Shown: in pieces, positions 16,050 through 23,725 of the stretch
How positions within the stretch are numbered: the stretch's first letter is position 1
Layout: every line of letters begins with the position of its first letter
Source of the DNA: Kineosporia succinea
GTDB lineage: Bacteria > Actinomycetota > Actinomycetes > Actinomycetales > Kineosporiaceae
Assembly: GCF_030811555.1 (NCBI RefSeq)
Contig: NZ_JAUSQZ010000001.1
Location: forward strand, 5,825,241 to 5,889,240
Reading direction: 5' to 3'
DNA length: 64,000 nucleotides
The notes under the pieces: model-generated
Told to the model about the DNA's origin: nothing
What the model saw: the letters and a program-made list of their open reading frames with translations, nothing else
Database searches by the model: none
Translations under genes and position numbers: made by a program

Positions 16050-16964
16050 ATGAACAGTCAGCTGCGGGGCACCGCCCTGGTCGTGGTCTGGAGCGCGGGA
16101 TTCATCGGGGCCGAGCTCGGGGCCCGTCACGCCGGCCCGGACACGGTGCTGGCCTGGCGGTTCATCGTCAACGCGCTGGTGCTGGCGCCCTGGACGCTGC
16201 GGGCGGTGCGGGTTCAGGGGCGCCGGGAATGGTTGCGGCAGGCCGTGATCGCGGTGCTGTGCCAGTGCGTCTACCTCGGTGGCGTGTTCTGGGGCGCGGC
16301 CGCCGGGATCCCGGCCGGAACCTCCGCGCTCATCGCCTCGCTGCAACCGGCCCTGGTGCTGGCGGTCGCCGTCGGACTGAGCGGGCAGCGTCTTCGGGCG
16401 AGTCACGCGGCCGGGCTGGCGCTGGGCACGACGGGCGTGGCCATCACCGCCGCGGGCGACCTGCGCTCGGGCGTCAGCGCCGTGGCCCTGCTGCTGCCGC
16501 TGTTCGCGATGCTCTCGCTGACGGCCGGCACCCTGCTGCAGCAACGCTGGCCCTCACCGCCGGTGCTGCAGACCCTGGGCATGCAGTCCCTCTTCACCGC
16601 AAGCACTTTCGGCCTGTTCACCGGGGTCTCGGGCACACTCGCGCCGCCGTCGACACCGGGCTTCTGGGTGGCGGTGGCGTGGGCCGCGGCCGTCGGTATC
16701 GGCGGCTTCGGGTTCTACTACCTCGTGACCGAGCGCGACGGCAGCGCCCGGGCCAGCACCCTGCTCTACCTGACGCCCGCCGCGACCGCGCTGTGGGCGG
16801 TGCCGATGTTCGGCCAGCCCTTGCGGCCGGTGACCCTGCTCGGGTTGGCGATCAGCGCGTCCGCCGTTCTGCTCCTGCGAACCGCCGCGCCTGCTCCGCC
16901 CCGCGACGGTACCGGCGAAACGCCCGATGCGCCGCGCGCCCTGGTGAGCGGCGCCTGCCGATGA
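16050..16964 (+). CDS. EamA/DMT family transporter
   Basis: A 304-residue permease with ten predicted membrane helices in two EamA repeats. The first repeat contains GTALVVVWSAGFIGAELGAR and PAGTSALIASLQPALVLAVAV, the second GGFGFYYLVTERDGSARAST and LTPAATALWAVPMFGQPL. Such proteins export or import small metabolites or drugs. ATG 16050 is used; the upstream in-frame extension crosses the promoter. The TetR-like operator 16 bp upstream ties it to the TetR gene 5 kb away. Confidence 0.88.
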   Translation: MNSQLRGTALVVVWSAGFIGAELGARHAGPDTVLAWRFIVNALVLAPWTLRAVRVQGRREWLRQAVIAVLCQCVYLGGVFWGAAAGIPAGTSALIASLQPALVLAVAVGLSGQRLRASHAAGLALGTTGVAITAAGDLRSGVSAVALLLPLFAMLSLTAGTLLQQRWPSPPVLQTLGMQSLFTASTFGLFTGVSGTLAPPSTPGFWVAVAWAAAVGIGGFGFYYLVTERDGSARASTLLYLTPAATALWAVPMFGQPLRPVTLLGLAISASAVLLLRTAAPAPPRDGTGETPDAPRALVSGACR

Positions 16965-16973
16965 CGCCGAACG

Positions 16974-17399
16974 TCAGAAGTCCTCGTCCTCGAGACTGAC
17001 GATCAGGTCCACCACGTCGTCCATGAACCGGTCGAGGGCGTCCTCGGTGAAACCCATGTCCTGCACCGTGGCGGAGGCGATCAGGTTCTGCGCCTCGACG
17101 GTCTTCTCGAGGGGCACCTCGTCCAGCGCCTCGACCTCGTCGTACACGTTGAGGATGATCTGCTCGGCCAGCTCCGGGTCGAGGGAGCCGGGTTTGAGGT
17201 AGATCTCGCTGATGTGGGCCACGAACTCCCGGGCCTGCTCGGGCGTGACCTGCTCACCGAAGCGCAGCTCGACCGCCACGGCGAAGGCGGCCGCGCTGAG
17301 CCGGGCGAGCGCCTCCGGCTCGCGGTCGCCCGGCCCGGGCTCGGGAGCTCCCTCGACGCCGAGAATCCAGCGGAGTGGGGCTCGCAGGTCGTCTGACAC
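16974..17399 (-). CDS. Hypothetical acidic helical protein
   Basis: 141 residues, strongly acidic, mostly helical (LARLSAAAFAVAVELRFG, RFMDDVVDLIVSLEDEDF), with no membrane segment or recognised motif. GTG 17397-17399 has GAGGAAC 4-7 bp ahead and is preferred to a longer in-frame reading to 17,459. It is divergent from the sigma factor at 17,492, so the two may share a control region. Function unknown. Confidence 0.65.
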   Translation of the reverse strand: MSDDLRAPLRWILGVEGAPEPGPGDREPEALARLSAAAFAVAVELRFGEQVTPEQAREFVAHISEIYLKPGSLDPELAEQIILNVYDEVEALDEVPLEKTVEAQNLIASATVQDMGFTEDALDRFMDDVVDLIVSLEDEDF

Positions 17400-17491
17400 C
17401 AAGTTCCTCGATTCGTGGGGCCGTTCGCGGCGCGCCCAGTCTGCCAGCTCCGACCGCACAACCTTTCCGGCCCCTCGGGTGTCATAGCGGT

Positions 17492-18058
17492 GTGACCCTC
17501 TTGTCCGACTCGCCGGACCCCCCTCGCTGGGCGGGGCCGGCGTCCCTGTCGCCGGCCGACCGCCGGGCCGCCGTCGGCGCGCTCTTCCAGCAGCACCAGC
17601 TGCAGATGGTGCGGGTCGCCGCCGTGCTCGTCCGGGACACCGCCACCGCCGAGGACGTGGTCCAGGACGCGTTCCTGGCCGTCTACGCGAACTGGCAGCA
17701 GATCCGCGACAAGGACGAGGCCGTGCGCTATCTGCGGCGCAGCGTGGTGAACACGGCCCGCAACCGGCTGCGCCGGCGGTCGGTGGTGGAACGTCTTGCG
17801 GCGCTGCGTCACTCCCACGAGGCCAGCGCCGAGGACACCGCCCTGCACGAACAGCTGGCCACGCCGCTGCTGGTGGCGATCTCCGGTCTGCCCCGCCGCG
17901 AGCGCGAGACGGTGCTGCTGCGTTACTACCTCGACCTGTCGGAGAAGGAGACGGCCGAGGCGCTGGGCCTGCGGGCGGGGTCGATCAAGGGCTATGCCTC
18001 GCGAGGGCTGGCGAAGTTGCGCGCGGTCCTGCGCCCGACCGTTCAGGAGAGCTCATGA
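17492..18058 (+). CDS. ECF RNA polymerase sigma factor (SigE/SCO-type, SigE70 family)
   Basis: 188 residues. Region 2 is LFQQHQLQMVRVAAVLVRDTATAEDVVQDAFLAVY and region 4 is GLPRRERETVLLRYYLDLSEKETAEALGLRAGSIKGYASRGLAKLR. The GTG at 17492 gives a normal length; a 39-codon upstream extension is open but not sigma-like, and the ribosome site is weak. The stop overlaps the ATG of the small membrane protein at 18,055, placing it as the cognate regulator or target. Extracytoplasmic signal response is inferred. Confidence 0.88.
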   Translation: MTLLSDSPDPPRWAGPASLSPADRRAAVGALFQQHQLQMVRVAAVLVRDTATAEDVVQDAFLAVYANWQQIRDKDEAVRYLRRSVVNTARNRLRRRSVVERLAALRHSHEASAEDTALHEQLATPLLVAISGLPRRERETVLLRYYLDLSEKETAEALGLRAGSIKGYASRGLAKLRAVLRPTVQESS

Positions 18059-18411
18059 GTGACGACGAGGACCGCCTGCGGGCGGCTCTGGAGACGGATC
18101 TGTCCGGCATCGTGCCGCGTCCGGGGGGTGAGGGACGGTTGTACCGGGGCATGGAACGCACGAGGACGCGTCGCTCCTGGTCGGCGGTCGGGGTCCCGAT
18201 CGCGGTGGCCGTGGCCATCGTGGTGCTGGTGCTCGCGGTCCCGCTGGTGTTCCGGTCGCCCGGGTCCGGCGTGAGCCCGGCCGGTCAGCCGTGCCCGACC
18301 GGGAGCATGGTGCTGGGTGAGGAGGGGGTCCCGGCCGACACCGTCCCGTTCACCGAGATCCCCGATGCTCCCGAGGCCCTGAGCGCTTCCGCGGGTTGCG
18401 AGGAACCGTGA
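18055..18411 (+). CDS. Single-pass membrane protein coupled to the sigma factor (putative anti-sigma-like)
   Basis: 118 residues: about 40 cytoplasmic residues (MSDDEDRLRAALETDLSGI), a membrane helix (VGVPIAVAVAIVVLVLAVPLVF) and a 50-residue outer tail with two Cys (QPCPTG and AGCEEP) and VLGEEGVP. The ATG overlaps the sigma-factor stop. Order and topology are those of an anti-sigma factor, but the cytoplasmic part lacks a recognisable zinc-binding HxxxCxxC motif, so the role is inferred from position. Confidence 0.72.
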   Translation: MSDDEDRLRAALETDLSGIVPRPGGEGRLYRGMERTRTRRSWSAVGVPIAVAVAIVVLVLAVPLVFRSPGSGVSPAGQPCPTGSMVLGEEGVPADTVPFTEIPDAPEALSASAGCEEP

Positions 18412-18510
18412 CGCACAACCTGAGGGGGGTCTCGAGGTGTCAAGAGAGGGACGCGCGGAACGAGTGGGCCGGAACCCCCGGCTCCCCGGGCGGTCACCTC
18501 AGGAGGACAC

Positions 18511-18957
18511 ATGTCACGCAGCAGGGTTGCCGGCGCGGCGATCGTCACCGCCGCCGGGCTGGTGCTGGCCGCGGCGGGCGTCGCGGTCGCGAGCTCCGGT
18601 TCCGGGCCGGCGGATTCGGGACCGCAGCGTCTGGCGGCGGCCTCGGCCGAGTCGGTGCCGGCCACGGCGGTGCTGGGCGATTCGGTGCTGGGCGATTCGG
18701 TGCTGGGCGATTCGGTGCCGGGCGACGCGCCGGCGGAGGCCGGCTGTGACCCGGCGGCCGTCCTGATCCCCGGTGAGCTGTCGGTCCCGGCCGGTACCCG
18801 GGCCGGGGCCCCGGTCGAAAGCTCCCTCGAGTCAGGTGATCTCGTGCTCGGGGAAGAGGCCGTGGAGCTGCCCGAGGCCGGTCCGGGCGACACAGCCGAG
18901 TGCACCGCCGGTGACGAGTCGGCGGAACCGGTGGAGTCCGGTACGTCCTCGCGCTGA
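18511..18957 (+). CDS. Secreted acidic protein with VLGDS repeats
   Basis: 148 residues with a signal peptide (GAAIVTAAGLVLAAAGVAVAS) and an acidic, low-complexity mature part. Three exact VLGDS pentapeptides plus VPGD follow near residue 54, and LVLGEEAVEL occurs later. The same VLGE-type segment is in the membrane protein encoded just upstream, so the two outer domains may be related or interact. GGAGGACAC precedes the ATG. Two Cys remain (AGCDPA, ECTAGD). Function unknown. Confidence 0.72.
   Translation: MSRSRVAGAAIVTAAGLVLAAAGVAVASSGSGPADSGPQRLAAASAESVPATAVLGDSVLGDSVLGDSVPGDAPAEAGCDPAAVLIPGELSVPAGTRAGAPVESSLESGDLVLGEEAVELPEAGPGDTAECTAGDESAEPVESGTSSR
18670..18726 (+). repeat. 15-bp tandem repeat encoding VLGDS
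   Basis: Three identical 15-bp units (18670-18684, 18685-18699, 18700-18714) and a fourth, truncated and one-base-changed unit (18715-18726). Identity at synonymous sites shows recent expansion. Confidence 0.9.
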
Positions 18958-18962
18958 TCGGA

Positions 18963-18997
18963 GCCGGCTCTGCCCCGTTGCGCGGGGCGGAGCCGGC
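18963..18997. terminator. Bidirectional terminator hairpin
   Basis: GCCGGCTC (18963-18970) pairs with GAGCCGGC (18990-18997), with an inner TGCCCCG/CGGGGCG stem. It lies between the convergent secreted-protein and MDR genes and can serve both. Confidence 0.75.
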
Positions 18998-19015
18998 ATC
19001 GTGCGCCCCGGCCGG

Positions 19016-19963
19016 TCAGGGCACGACGAGCACGATCTTGCCCGTCGTCCGGTCGGTCTCGCCGTGCGCGTGGGCCTTGGCCACCTCGGACAGCGGGAAC
19101 GTCGCGTCGATGTGCGCGCGCAGCTCGCCCCGGGCGGCCAGGTCCGCCAGTGCCCGCATGCCGCCCTGGTCGGCCTCGACCAGCAGCGGCCGGATCCGGA
19201 TGCCCCGCTCGGCCGCCAGGGCCGCGTCGCCCTCGTCACCCCACGACAGGATCGAGACCAGCGTCCCGCCGGGACGCATCACCTGCAGCGACCGGGTGCG
19301 GACCGGGCCGGCCAGGGTGTCCACGACCACGTCGACGTCCTTGACCACCTCGGTGAAATCGGTGGTGCGGTAGTCGATCAGCTCGTCCGCGCCGAGTTCG
19401 CGCAGCAGGTCGTGCTTGGGGGTGCTGGCCGTCCCGATGACGTGGGCGCCGCGGGCCTTGGCGATCTGGACGGCGAGATGACCGACTCCGCCGGCGGCCG
19501 CGTGGATCAGCACCCGCTGGCCGGGCTGCACGTCGGCGGTGTCGACGAGGGCCTGGTACGCGGTGAGCCCGGCCAGGGGCAGCGCGGCGGCCTGCACGTG
19601 GTCGAGGTTCGCGGGCTTGTGGGTGAAGGCGCGGGCGGTGGCCCTGGCGAACTGGGCGTACGCGCCGGCCCCGTGCGGGTAGGGGAGCATGCCGAAAACC
19701 TCGTCGCCGGGCGCGAACAGGGTCACGCCCGGGGCCACCTGTTCCACGACGCCGGAGACGTCCCAGCCCAGGACCGGCACGAGGCGGCCGGCCGCGCCGG
19801 CGCGGTGCTTCCAGTCGGTGGGGTTCACGCCGGCGGCGTGCACGCGGACGACGATCTCGCTGAAACCGGGCTCGGGGCGCGGGTGCTCGGCGATCCTGAG
19901 CACGTCGGGATCGCCGAGGGCGGTCTGGGTGGCGGCGAGCATCGTGGCGTTGTCGGTGTTCAT
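19016..19963 (-). CDS. NADP-dependent MDR oxidoreductase (quinone oxidoreductase-like)
   Basis: 315 residues. N-terminal GroES-like domain with AAGVNPTDWKHRAG and PVLGWDVSGVVEQVAPGV; Rossmann domain with AAAGGVGHLAVQIAKARGA (about 145-163). No catalytic or structural zinc ligands are present, which fits the zeta-crystallin/quinone reductase branch. ATG 19961-19963 has GGGGAC ahead; a longer in-frame reading runs into the upstream spacer without support. Expected role: NADPH-dependent reduction of quinones or enones. Confidence 0.88.
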   Translation of the reverse strand: MNTDNATMLAATQTALGDPDVLRIAEHPRPEPGFSEIVVRVHAAGVNPTDWKHRAGAAGRLVPVLGWDVSGVVEQVAPGVTLFAPGDEVFGMLPYPHGAGAYAQFARATARAFTHKPANLDHVQAAALPLAGLTAYQALVDTADVQPGQRVLIHAAAGGVGHLAVQIAKARGAHVIGTASTPKHDLLRELGADELIDYRTTDFTEVVKDVDVVVDTLAGPVRTRSLQVMRPGGTLVSILSWGDEGDAALAAERGIRIRPLLVEADQGGMRALADLAARGELRAHIDATFPLSEVAKAHAHGETDRTTGKIVLVVP

Positions 19964-20268
19964 GTCCCCAGTCTGGAAGCCGGGACGGTGAGGCCGCCAC
20001 GAACGGCGAGCCAACGTCCATAATTTTCGGGCCAGTTCTGTCGCTCCTGGCCGGAGGTGGCCCGGGTGCGGTGTCCCCGGCGCTCGGTGACGAGGGATAT
20101 GGCAGGAGTTCGTCTCCCCACGAATGCTTTTGCGGTGCACGACGCGGGTTCGCCGTCGCGCGGCGGGTCGCTCCGGCCGGATGACCTGGCAACCTGGACT
20201 CGGCCCGATTCTTACTTTATGTTCCTTTTCGTGCACTAGCGGTGTTCCACCCGAGCAGTGGAGGAAGC
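19964..20268. other. Intergenic region between divergent genes
   Basis: About 305 bp without a convincing gene. It must hold the promoters of the MDR gene (minus) and of the secreted peptidoglycan-binding protein (plus). The only clear feature is a local drop in GC around 20,205-20,235, just ahead of the plus-strand gene. No strong palindrome is seen. Confidence 0.5.
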
Positions 20269-20787
20269 GTGGGAAAGATCGTGCTGGGCGCATGGATGCG
20301 ACGCGTCGTCGTGAGTGGCGCCGCACTGGCGCTGGCCGCGGGGGTGGTGGGCGTGGGGTCGCCGGCCCAGGCGTCGGTGGCGCAGGGCTACATCGCCGGG
20401 GCCGGGGTGATCACCGACGACTGGGGTGACGAGGGAACGATCTCCTCGACGCTACGCAACCACAGCAATGCCGTAGGGCTCTGGCAGGCGGTGCTTTACG
20501 CAGACGGGTACCTGACCTCGACCAGCCAGATCGACTGCTGGTTCGGGGCCACCACCAAGGCGGCGACGCAGCGGTGGCAGAACGATCACGGCCTGGACAA
20601 CGACGGCGAGGTGGGTCCTCTGACCTTTGGCAAGGCCGACAACTACCTGTTCTGGTCCGGCACCGAGATCCGTTACGACGGCAGCGTGCGGGACGTCCAG
20701 AATCTCTCGCGCGACAGCTCGGGCTACTACGAGCTCGGAAGCTCCTCGTACAAGGCGTCGTACACGAGCGCGTCGTTCTGCGGCTGA
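20269..20787 (+). CDS. Secreted peptidoglycan-binding-domain protein
   Basis: 172 residues. A signal peptide (VVVSGAALALAAGVVGVGSPAQAS) is followed by one PG_binding_1-like helical domain (residues about 70-115: GLWQAVLYADGY, IDCWFGATTKAATQRWQND, DGEVGPLTFG). The GTG at 20269 has GGAGG only 4 bp away; the ATG at residue 9 (20293) is an alternative start. No catalytic domain is attached, so a structural or inhibitory wall-binding role is likely. A strong terminator follows. Confidence 0.82.
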   Translation: MGKIVLGAWMRRVVVSGAALALAAGVVGVGSPAQASVAQGYIAGAGVITDDWGDEGTISSTLRNHSNAVGLWQAVLYADGYLTSTSQIDCWFGATTKAATQRWQNDHGLDNDGEVGPLTFGKADNYLFWSGTEIRYDGSVRDVQNLSRDSSGYYELGSSSYKASYTSASFCG

Positions 20788-20798
20788 CCGGGTGACGC

Positions 20799-20831
20799 AA
20801 CGGCCCGGCCTCGTGGGGAGGCCGGGCCGTT
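20799..20831. terminator. Perfect hairpin between convergent genes
   Basis: AACGGCCCGGCCTC (20799-20812) pairs perfectly with GAGGCCGGGCCGTT (20818-20831), loop 5 nt. It sits 11 bp after the plus-strand stop and 8 bp before the minus-strand stop, so it is bidirectional. Confidence 0.88.
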
Positions 20832-20839
20832 GCCCGTGG

Positions 20840-21304
20840 TCAGGCACCCCGCGAGCCGACCCGCCCGTCCAGCGTCCCCGCCTCGAGCACGTCGGTGGAG
20901 TTGTGCTCCCGCACGATCCGCCAGCCCACCTCGGTGCGCCGCCACACCAGCGACGACGTGGTCCGGATGTCGGTCACCGCCTGCGGCGTGGTGATCCGGG
21001 CGAGGAAGACCAGGGTGGACGCGGCCAGGCCGGTTCCGGTGAGGACGTCCGGGCCGCTCTCGACCAGGTGGTGAGCGGAGGTCATCGCGTCGAAGGCCGG
21101 GGTGAAGTTGGCGCCGTACTCCGCGGCCGTCGTCGCCACCCGGCGCCGGGGATCGAAGTCGTCGTACAGGCGGACGTTCTGGCCGGCGAAGTCGTAGAGG
21201 TCGCCGAAAGTACCGGGAAAGTCGAAGGGGTCGTCACCGGGGTTGCGTTCCCACCCGAAGACCCAGCGGGTGTGCAGCTCTGCGATCTCGTCAGCGTCGC
21301 TCAT
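20840..21304 (-). CDS. SnoaL-like / NTF2-fold protein
   Basis: 154 residues. The helix-strand pattern DEIAELHTRWVFGWE, LYDDFDPRRRVATTAAEYGANF and the final SSLVWRRTEVGWRIVREHNS match the SnoaL_3-type cone fold. ATG at 21302-21304 is chosen; a GTG six codons upstream is possible. Substrate or binding role unknown. Confidence 0.72.
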   Translation of the reverse strand: MSDADEIAELHTRWVFGWERNPGDDPFDFPGTFGDLYDFAGQNVRLYDDFDPRRRVATTAAEYGANFTPAFDAMTSAHHLVESGPDVLTGTGLAASTLVFLARITTPQAVTDIRTTSSLVWRRTEVGWRIVREHNSTDVLEAGTLDGRVGSRGA

Positions 21305-21366
21305 GTCTTCGACCGTAGGCACCGAGCAGGCCGGGTGGGAGGCCGTGGCGCACCCACCCGGGCGAA

Positions 21367-21452
21367 TTCAGCGGTCGAGGATCGCGAGGACGTCGCCGAG
21401 TTTCTCGATTTCAGCGGTCGAGGATCGCGAGCACGTCGCCGAGTTTCTCGAT
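21367..21452. repeat. 43-bp tandem duplication of the LLM gene end
   Basis: 21367-21409 and 21410-21452 are identical except one base. The right copy is the last 14 codons and stop of the LLM oxidoreductase; the left copy is a displaced duplicate after the stop, not translated in the gene. Confidence 0.92.
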
Positions 21453-22310
21453 GCTCTCCTGGGTGATCGGGTCGAGCACCAGCTGCAGGTGGGTGGCCCC
21501 GGCCCCGGCCATCGCCGCGAGGTGCCCGGCGATCTGCTCCGGCGTTCCCTGCACCGGCCGCACGGGGGAACGGTAGTCGCTGTCGCCCATCACCCGGCCC
21601 TGCCCGCCGGGGAACGCCACGAGCACCGCCGCGGTGGCCTCGGCCGGGTGCCCCAGCGCGTCGACGCGTCGCTTCAGGGTGGCGAAACCCTCGGGGGTGT
21701 TGCCGTACTGGCTCCACCAGGCGTTCCACGACGCCACGTGCGGCAGTCCGATCCCGAGCATGCGCGGGCCGGTGGAGCCGAGCATGAGCGGCACGCCGCC
21801 GGGCCGCACCGGGCCCGGGTCGAGCACGCAGTCGTCGACGTCGTAGAACTCGCCGTGGAAGTCGACGCGCCCCTCGCTGAGCAGGGTGCGGATGATGGTG
21901 AACGCCTCGGCGAAGCGGGAGACGCGCCGGTCGAACGGGAAGCCGAAGGCCCGGTACTCGCGCTCGTTCCAGCCGGCGCCCAGCCCCAGCACGAGCCGGC
22001 CGCCGGAGATCGCGTCGACGGTGGCGGCCTGCTTGGCCAGCATCGCCGGGGCGTGAAAGCTGGTCGAGGCCACCAGTGGCCCGATCTCGACCCGCTCGGT
22101 GACGGCGGCGATCGCGGCCAGTGACGTCCAGACCTCCCAGGGGCCGCGGGTGACGCCGCCGGGCAGGTCGTCGTAGAGGAGGTGGTCGCCCAGCCAGAGC
22201 GAGTCCAGGCCGACCGCCTCGACCGCGCGGGCCATGGCGAACAGCTCCGGCCAGGCGACGGCTCGTTCGACCTCGGGCAGCTGCACGCCGATCCGGCACG
22301 GGCGGGTCAT
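21411..22310 (-). CDS. LLM class (F420/FMN-type) oxidoreductase
   Basis: A 299-residue luciferase-like TIM barrel. Typical segments are AMARAVEAVGLDSLWLGDHLL, GRLVLGLGAGWNEREYRAFGFPFDRR and VPLMLGSTGPRMLGI. In actinobacteria this family mostly uses F420. Start ATG at 22308-22310. The end of the gene has been duplicated (21367-21452) without altering the protein. Confidence 0.88.
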   Translation of the reverse strand: MTRPCRIGVQLPEVERAVAWPELFAMARAVEAVGLDSLWLGDHLLYDDLPGGVTRGPWEVWTSLAAIAAVTERVEIGPLVASTSFHAPAMLAKQAATVDAISGGRLVLGLGAGWNEREYRAFGFPFDRRVSRFAEAFTIIRTLLSEGRVDFHGEFYDVDDCVLDPGPVRPGGVPLMLGSTGPRMLGIGLPHVASWNAWWSQYGNTPEGFATLKRRVDALGHPAEATAAVLVAFPGGQGRVMGDSDYRSPVRPVQGTPEQIAGHLAAMAGAGATHLQLVLDPITQESIEKLGDVLAILDR

Positions 22311-22348
22311 GCCCCCACTGTAGGGCGCGGGCGGGGCCGTTCGTCAGA

Positions 22349-22876
22349 ATGTCCGGCATGGAAACGATCGCCCCCACGCTCCGCCCGGCCCGCCTGCCCG
22401 AAGACCTCGAGCAGCTGACGCGGCTCAACATCGAGTACCTGACCTGGGCCACGGGGCGGCTGTGGGACGAGTTCGAGGTCGTCCTCCCGGTCCCGGACGC
22501 CGCCGAATCGGCCTCCACCGTGGCCAAGTTCGCGGCGCCCGGCGGGGTTCTCCTGGTTCTCGAGCAGGGGGACGAGCTGGTCGGCACGGGCGCGCTGCGC
22601 ACCCTCGAGCCGGGGGTCGTGGAGGTGAAGCGCATGTACGTCCGGGCGTCGTTGCAGGGGCGGCGGCTGGGCTCGGCGCTGCTCGACCGTCTGCTGCTGG
22701 AGGCGCAGGACCAGCTGGGGGCGCACACCGTGCGCCTGGACAGCTGCAACTTCATGGTGGAGGCCCAGCGTCTGTACCGGCGGCGCGGTTTCGTCGAGCG
22801 CGACGCCTACCAGGGCTCGGAGATCCCGGGCCCGCTGCAGCAGCACTGGCGCTTCTTCGAGTGGTCGCGGGTCTGA
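22349..22876 (+). CDS. GNAT family N-acetyltransferase
   Basis: 175 residues. The acetyl-CoA loop is seen as VEVKRMYVRASLQGRRLGSALLDRLL (Q/RxxGxG/A type, near residue 92-110), followed by RLDSCNFMVEAQRLYRRRGF. ATG 22349 or 22358 are both possible; neither has a clear ribosome site, so it may be close to leaderless. Acceptor substrate unknown. Divergent from the LLM gene by 38 bp. Confidence 0.85.
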   Translation: MSGMETIAPTLRPARLPEDLEQLTRLNIEYLTWATGRLWDEFEVVLPVPDAAESASTVAKFAAPGGVLLVLEQGDELVGTGALRTLEPGVVEVKRMYVRASLQGRRLGSALLDRLLLEAQDQLGAHTVRLDSCNFMVEAQRLYRRRGFVERDAYQGSEIPGPLQQHWRFFEWSRV

Positions 22877-22904
22877 CGGCGGCCCCGGCGGGAAAGACCG
22901 GAGA

Positions 22905-23582
22905 TCAGGGGACGCGCCGGAGCAGTTCGGCGACCCGCGTCGCCGGGGCGGGGCGGCCGGGTGCCGCGAACAGGCCCTCCGGGTCGAGGTAGGCCTGGTT
23001 CGCCGGGGTGCCGAAGGCGGCGAACCGGCGGCTCTCCACGAGGGGCCCGGCGTCGAGCGGGTCGTAGCCCAGGGTGTTCAGCAGCTCGCCGACCCTGGCC
23101 CGGGCCGAGGGGTCGTCACCGGCGACGGGCAGTGCGCTGCGGTCCGCGGCCCCGGCGGGACGGGCGAGCGCGGCCAGGTGCCGGAAGAACATGTTGCTGA
23201 AGGCCTTCACCACGAAGGACTGCGGCAGGTGGTGCTGCATGACCTCGTACGGTGTGGTCAGTCCCTGATCGACGGCGGGCAGGTGGCCGGTGTGCTCGCC
23301 GGGCTTGTGGTTGGACGTGTCGATGACGACCTTGCCCCGCAGCGCCTCGACCGGGAGCTCCGGGTAGGAGGTGAGAGGGACGGCCACGACGACGATCTCG
23401 CCGGCCCGGGCGGCCTCCGGCACCGTGGCGGCACGGGCCCGGGGACCGAGCTCCTCCACCAGGTCCTGGAGGGTGGCGGGGCCGCGGCGGTTGGCGAGGA
23501 CGACGTCGTGGCCGGCGCCGACGGCCAGGCGGGCCAGTGCGGCGCCGACCTTGCCCGTGCCGATGAATCCGAGAGTGGTCAC
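22905..23582 (-). CDS. NADP-binding F420-type reductase-like protein
   Basis: 225 residues of the F420_oxidored/NADP-binding family: LGFIGTGKVGAALARLAVGAGHDVVLANRRG at the N-terminus, then GEIVVVAVPLTSYPELPVEALRGKVVIDTSN. Proteins of this type reduce F420 with NADPH or act as YRDR-type dinucleotide-binding proteins. GTG 23580-23582 with AGGAG ahead is the start; an upstream extension is rejected. Divergent from the TetR gene at 23,726. Confidence 0.82.
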   Translation of the reverse strand: MTTLGFIGTGKVGAALARLAVGAGHDVVLANRRGPATLQDLVEELGPRARAATVPEAARAGEIVVVAVPLTSYPELPVEALRGKVVIDTSNHKPGEHTGHLPAVDQGLTTPYEVMQHHLPQSFVVKAFSNMFFRHLAALARPAGAADRSALPVAGDDPSARARVGELLNTLGYDPLDAGPLVESRRFAAFGTPANQAYLDPEGLFAAPGRPAPATRVAELLRRVP

Positions 23583-23626
23583 AGGGAGCTCCTGGCGATG
23601 GGGGAACCGGCCCCTCCGGTTAAAGT

Positions 23627-23685
23627 GAAGGGGAACCTGCGAATATCCGCAGGCATGCCTTGACTTTAACGAAGGGGTCCCTGCG
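23627..23685. promoter_or_regulatory. Repeated operator between the reductase and TetR genes
   Basis: GAAGGGGAACCTGCG (23627-23641) and GAAGGGGTCCCTGCG (23671-23685) are direct repeats 44 bp apart. Between them CCTGCG and CGCAGG form an inverted repeat (23636-23653). The layout fits a TetR protein that controls the divergent reductase and itself. Confidence 0.65.
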
Positions 23686-23725
23686 CTTGTCAACCGACGA
23701 CGCCGGCGACCGGACGGGACGTGAG

